Shown here: one piece after another, positions 62,655 through 64,000 of the stretch
Layout: every line of letters starts with the position of its first letter
Position numbering within the stretch: the first letter of the stretch is position 1
The notes under the pieces: model-generated
The model's input: only the letters and a program-made list of their open reading frames with translations
Database searches by the model: none
Told to the model about the DNA's origin: nothing
Made by a program: the position numbers and the translations under genes
Origin: Sulfopaludibacter sp963835555
GTDB lineage: Bacteria; Acidobacteriota; Terriglobia; Bryobacterales; Bryobacteraceae
Assembly (NCBI GenBank): GCA_963835555.1
Contig: CAWIGC010000039.1
Location: 124,001-188,000, forward strand
Direction of reading: 5' to 3'
Length of the DNA stretch: 64,000 nucleotides

Positions 62655-64000
62655 CTACTCCTTCAGATTGCGGACTTTTCGAATTTCGCCGCCGAACACT
62701 TCACGGAACCGCTGCACTTCGGGGTTGGACAGCGCGCGGCCCGTAGCCGCATCCTCGTCGGCCACGGGCTTCTCCAGAGGCTGCACCGTCTCACCCGGAT
62801 CGCCAATGATAAGCTTAATGCGCATTTCGCGGCCCGTAAGATGCGCAACCGCTTTATTCAAATCCTCCGGCCGCAACGCCAGGGAATCGCCCTTGGATGC
62901 GGTCACCTGCAGTTCGCCTTTCACCTCCGCGATGCGCGCATTTTCCACCGCATCGGCCGTGAACGGCATTCCCAACTCCATCAGCGCCGAATGCAATTTC
63001 CGGCGCCAGTCCCCCGCCCCCACCGTCTCCGGCGCCCGCAAAGGCTGAGGCGCCAGCGCATTCGCGCCCGACGATTGCGGCTCCGGCGGACGCGAGGCGG
63101 AGCTTCCGCCGGCCTTCTTGGCGCGATCCAGTTCGAATGGCGAGGGACCCGTACGAGGCGGCGCGGCCGGCGTCCGCGGTGGCGGCGCGGCTTCCGCAAC
63201 CCTCGGCGTCACGGCGGGCGGACTCTCGCGGACGCCCGTTTCCAGTTGGGCCAGCGCCGTTTCGATAGGCAACAGCCGTCCCGCATGAACCAGCCGCACC
63301 AGCCCGATCTCCAGATGAAACCGCGGCTGCAGCGAAAATTGCAAATCGCGGAACAGGTCCAGCGAAAGCTGCAGGTAGCGCGTCAGATCCTCTTCGGAAA
63401 AACCGCCCGCAATCGCCGCCAGCTTTTCCCTTTGCGCCGCCGATGCCGCAATCAGGCGCGTCTCCGGTCCCGAAATGCGCGCCACCAGCAGATTGCGGAA
63501 ATAGCGCGCCAGTTCGCGGCTGAAATGCTGCAGGTTCTGGCCGTTGCGCTCCAGTTCGTCCACTACTTCCAGCATGCGGCGCGAATCGCTAGCCAGCAGC
63601 GCACCGGTGATCTTCTCCAGCAGTTCGACGGAAAACGTGCCCAGCAGCGCGCGCACCTCGGCGGCATTCAGTTTGTTGCCGCAGCACGCGATGGCCTGGT
63701 CCAGCGCCGAAAGCGAGTCGCGCACGCTGCCTTCCCCGGCCGCGGCCAGCACTGCCAGTGCTTCGGGATCCGCCTCAATCCCTTCCTGCTCGCAAATCCA
63801 CGCCATACGCCGCGTGAGGTCTTCGAAATCCACGGAGCGAAAACTGAAGTGCTGGCACCGCGACGCAATGGTGGCGGGAATCTTGTGCGATTCCGTCGTG
63901 CACAGAATAAAGATGACCCACTCCGGCGGCTCTTCGATGGTCTTCAGCAGCGCGTTGAACGCGTCGGTCGTAATCTGGTGCGCTTCATCCACGATGAACA
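62655..64000 (-). CDS. dnaX: DNA polymerase III gamma/tau subunit, 3' part (5' end beyond window)
   Basis: The last 448 or so residues are present. The frame is open to the window edge, where FIVDEAHQITTDAFNALLKT is the Walker B (DEAH) region of the clamp-loader ATPase. It continues with EEPPEWVIFILCTTESHKIP (sensor 1), EGSVRDSLSALDQAIA (sensor 2) and the oligomerisation helices. A Pro/Ala-rich linker (PPPRTPAAPPRTGPSPFELD) precedes a tau-like C-terminal domain. DnaX loads the sliding clamp and organises the replisome. No slippage run (A-rich heptamer) for making a separate gamma form is visible in the part shown. Confidence 0.95.
   Translation of the reverse strand, partial: FIVDEAHQITTDAFNALLKTIEEPPEWVIFILCTTESHKIPATIASRCQHFSFRSVDFEDLTRRMAWICEQEGIEADPEALAVLAAAGEGSVRDSLSALDQAIACCGNKLNAAEVRALLGTFSVELLEKITGALLASDSRRMLEVVDELERNGQNLQHFSRELARYFRNLLVARISGPETRLIAASAAQREKLAAIAGGFSEEDLTRYLQLSLDLFRDLQFSLQPRFHLEIGLVRLVHAGRLLPIETALAQLETGVRESPPAVTPRVAEAAPPPRTPAAPPRTGPSPFELDRAKKAGGSSASRPPEPQSSGANALAPQPLRAPETVGAGDWRRKLHSALMELGMPFTADAVENARIAEVKGELQVTASKGDSLALRPEDLNKAVAHLTGREMRIKLIIGDPGETVQPLEKPVADEDAATGRALSNPEVQRFREVFGGEIRKVRNLKE

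Overview
The window is one stretch of a GC-rich bacterial chromosome. My inference is a member of the Acidobacteriota close to the Bryobacteraceae/Solibacter group. The reasons are an 807-residue duplicated FtsX-type permease of the ADOP kind, exported amidases and S9-type hydrolases with Gly/Ala-rich inserts, a Gram-negative envelope set (Omp85, TamB, LptE-like) and a split glycine decarboxylase. No rRNA or other definitive marker is present.

Layout. 0-6 kb: outer-membrane assembly genes (Omp85 C-terminus, short SurA-like protein, TamB). 6-7.3 kb: a complete ISL3-type insertion sequence with inverted repeats and an exact 8-bp target duplication; it sits between the ribosome binding site and the start codon of a BON-domain lipoprotein gene. 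7.3-8.9 kb: BON, PRC-barrel and DUF6496-like genes, then a truncated MlaE fragment. 9-15.7 kb: two tandem amidases, an exported hydrolase and the ADOP permease. 15.7-24.4 kb: threonine dehydrogenase, an ATP-grasp gene, and a minus-strand run gcvT-gcvH-gcvPA-gcvPB-GT39-yggX. 24.7-29 kb: psd-pssA-(Asd-like)-lptE-holA, then rpsT. 29-38.5 kb: Sel1, DUF4159 and stress-like proteins, an S9 peptidase, argG, an MFS transporter and thioredoxin 2. 60.7-64 kb: tRNA-Ser, a NeuD-like acyltransferase, recR, ybaB and the 3' part of dnaX.

The most interesting region is 38.8-60.6 kb. Its core (45.3-56.2 kb) has the gene order of a Wsp-type chemosensory pathway: two MCPs, CheW, CheR-TPR, a WspD-like CheW, a hybrid CheA-REC and CheB. 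Where Wsp has its REC-GGDEF output gene WspR, this cluster has a REC-PP2C phosphatase. A RsbW-like ATPase, a STAS protein fused to an unrecognised domain, and a complete ABC transporter (permease, ATPase, TrpX-like binding protein) follow with overlapping or nearly overlapping genes. Upstream lie a PrsW-type membrane protease, a 977-residue metalloprotease/propeller/barrel protein, a Gln/Asn-rich nonapeptide-repeat membrane protein, a second STAS protein and a second TrpX-like binding protein. I infer one signalling system in which a Wsp-like phosphorelay controls partner switching and possibly transport or envelope proteolysis.

Data quality. Nineteen single-base indels interrupt otherwise well-conserved frames: ATP-grasp 1, gcvPB 1, gcvPA 1, gcvH 1, an exported hypothetical 1, the S9 peptidase 11, argG 2, second MCP 1. 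No nonsense substitutions accompany them and the corrected lengths are all multiples of three, so consensus error is the likeliest cause. The affected genes are annotated over their full corrected span.
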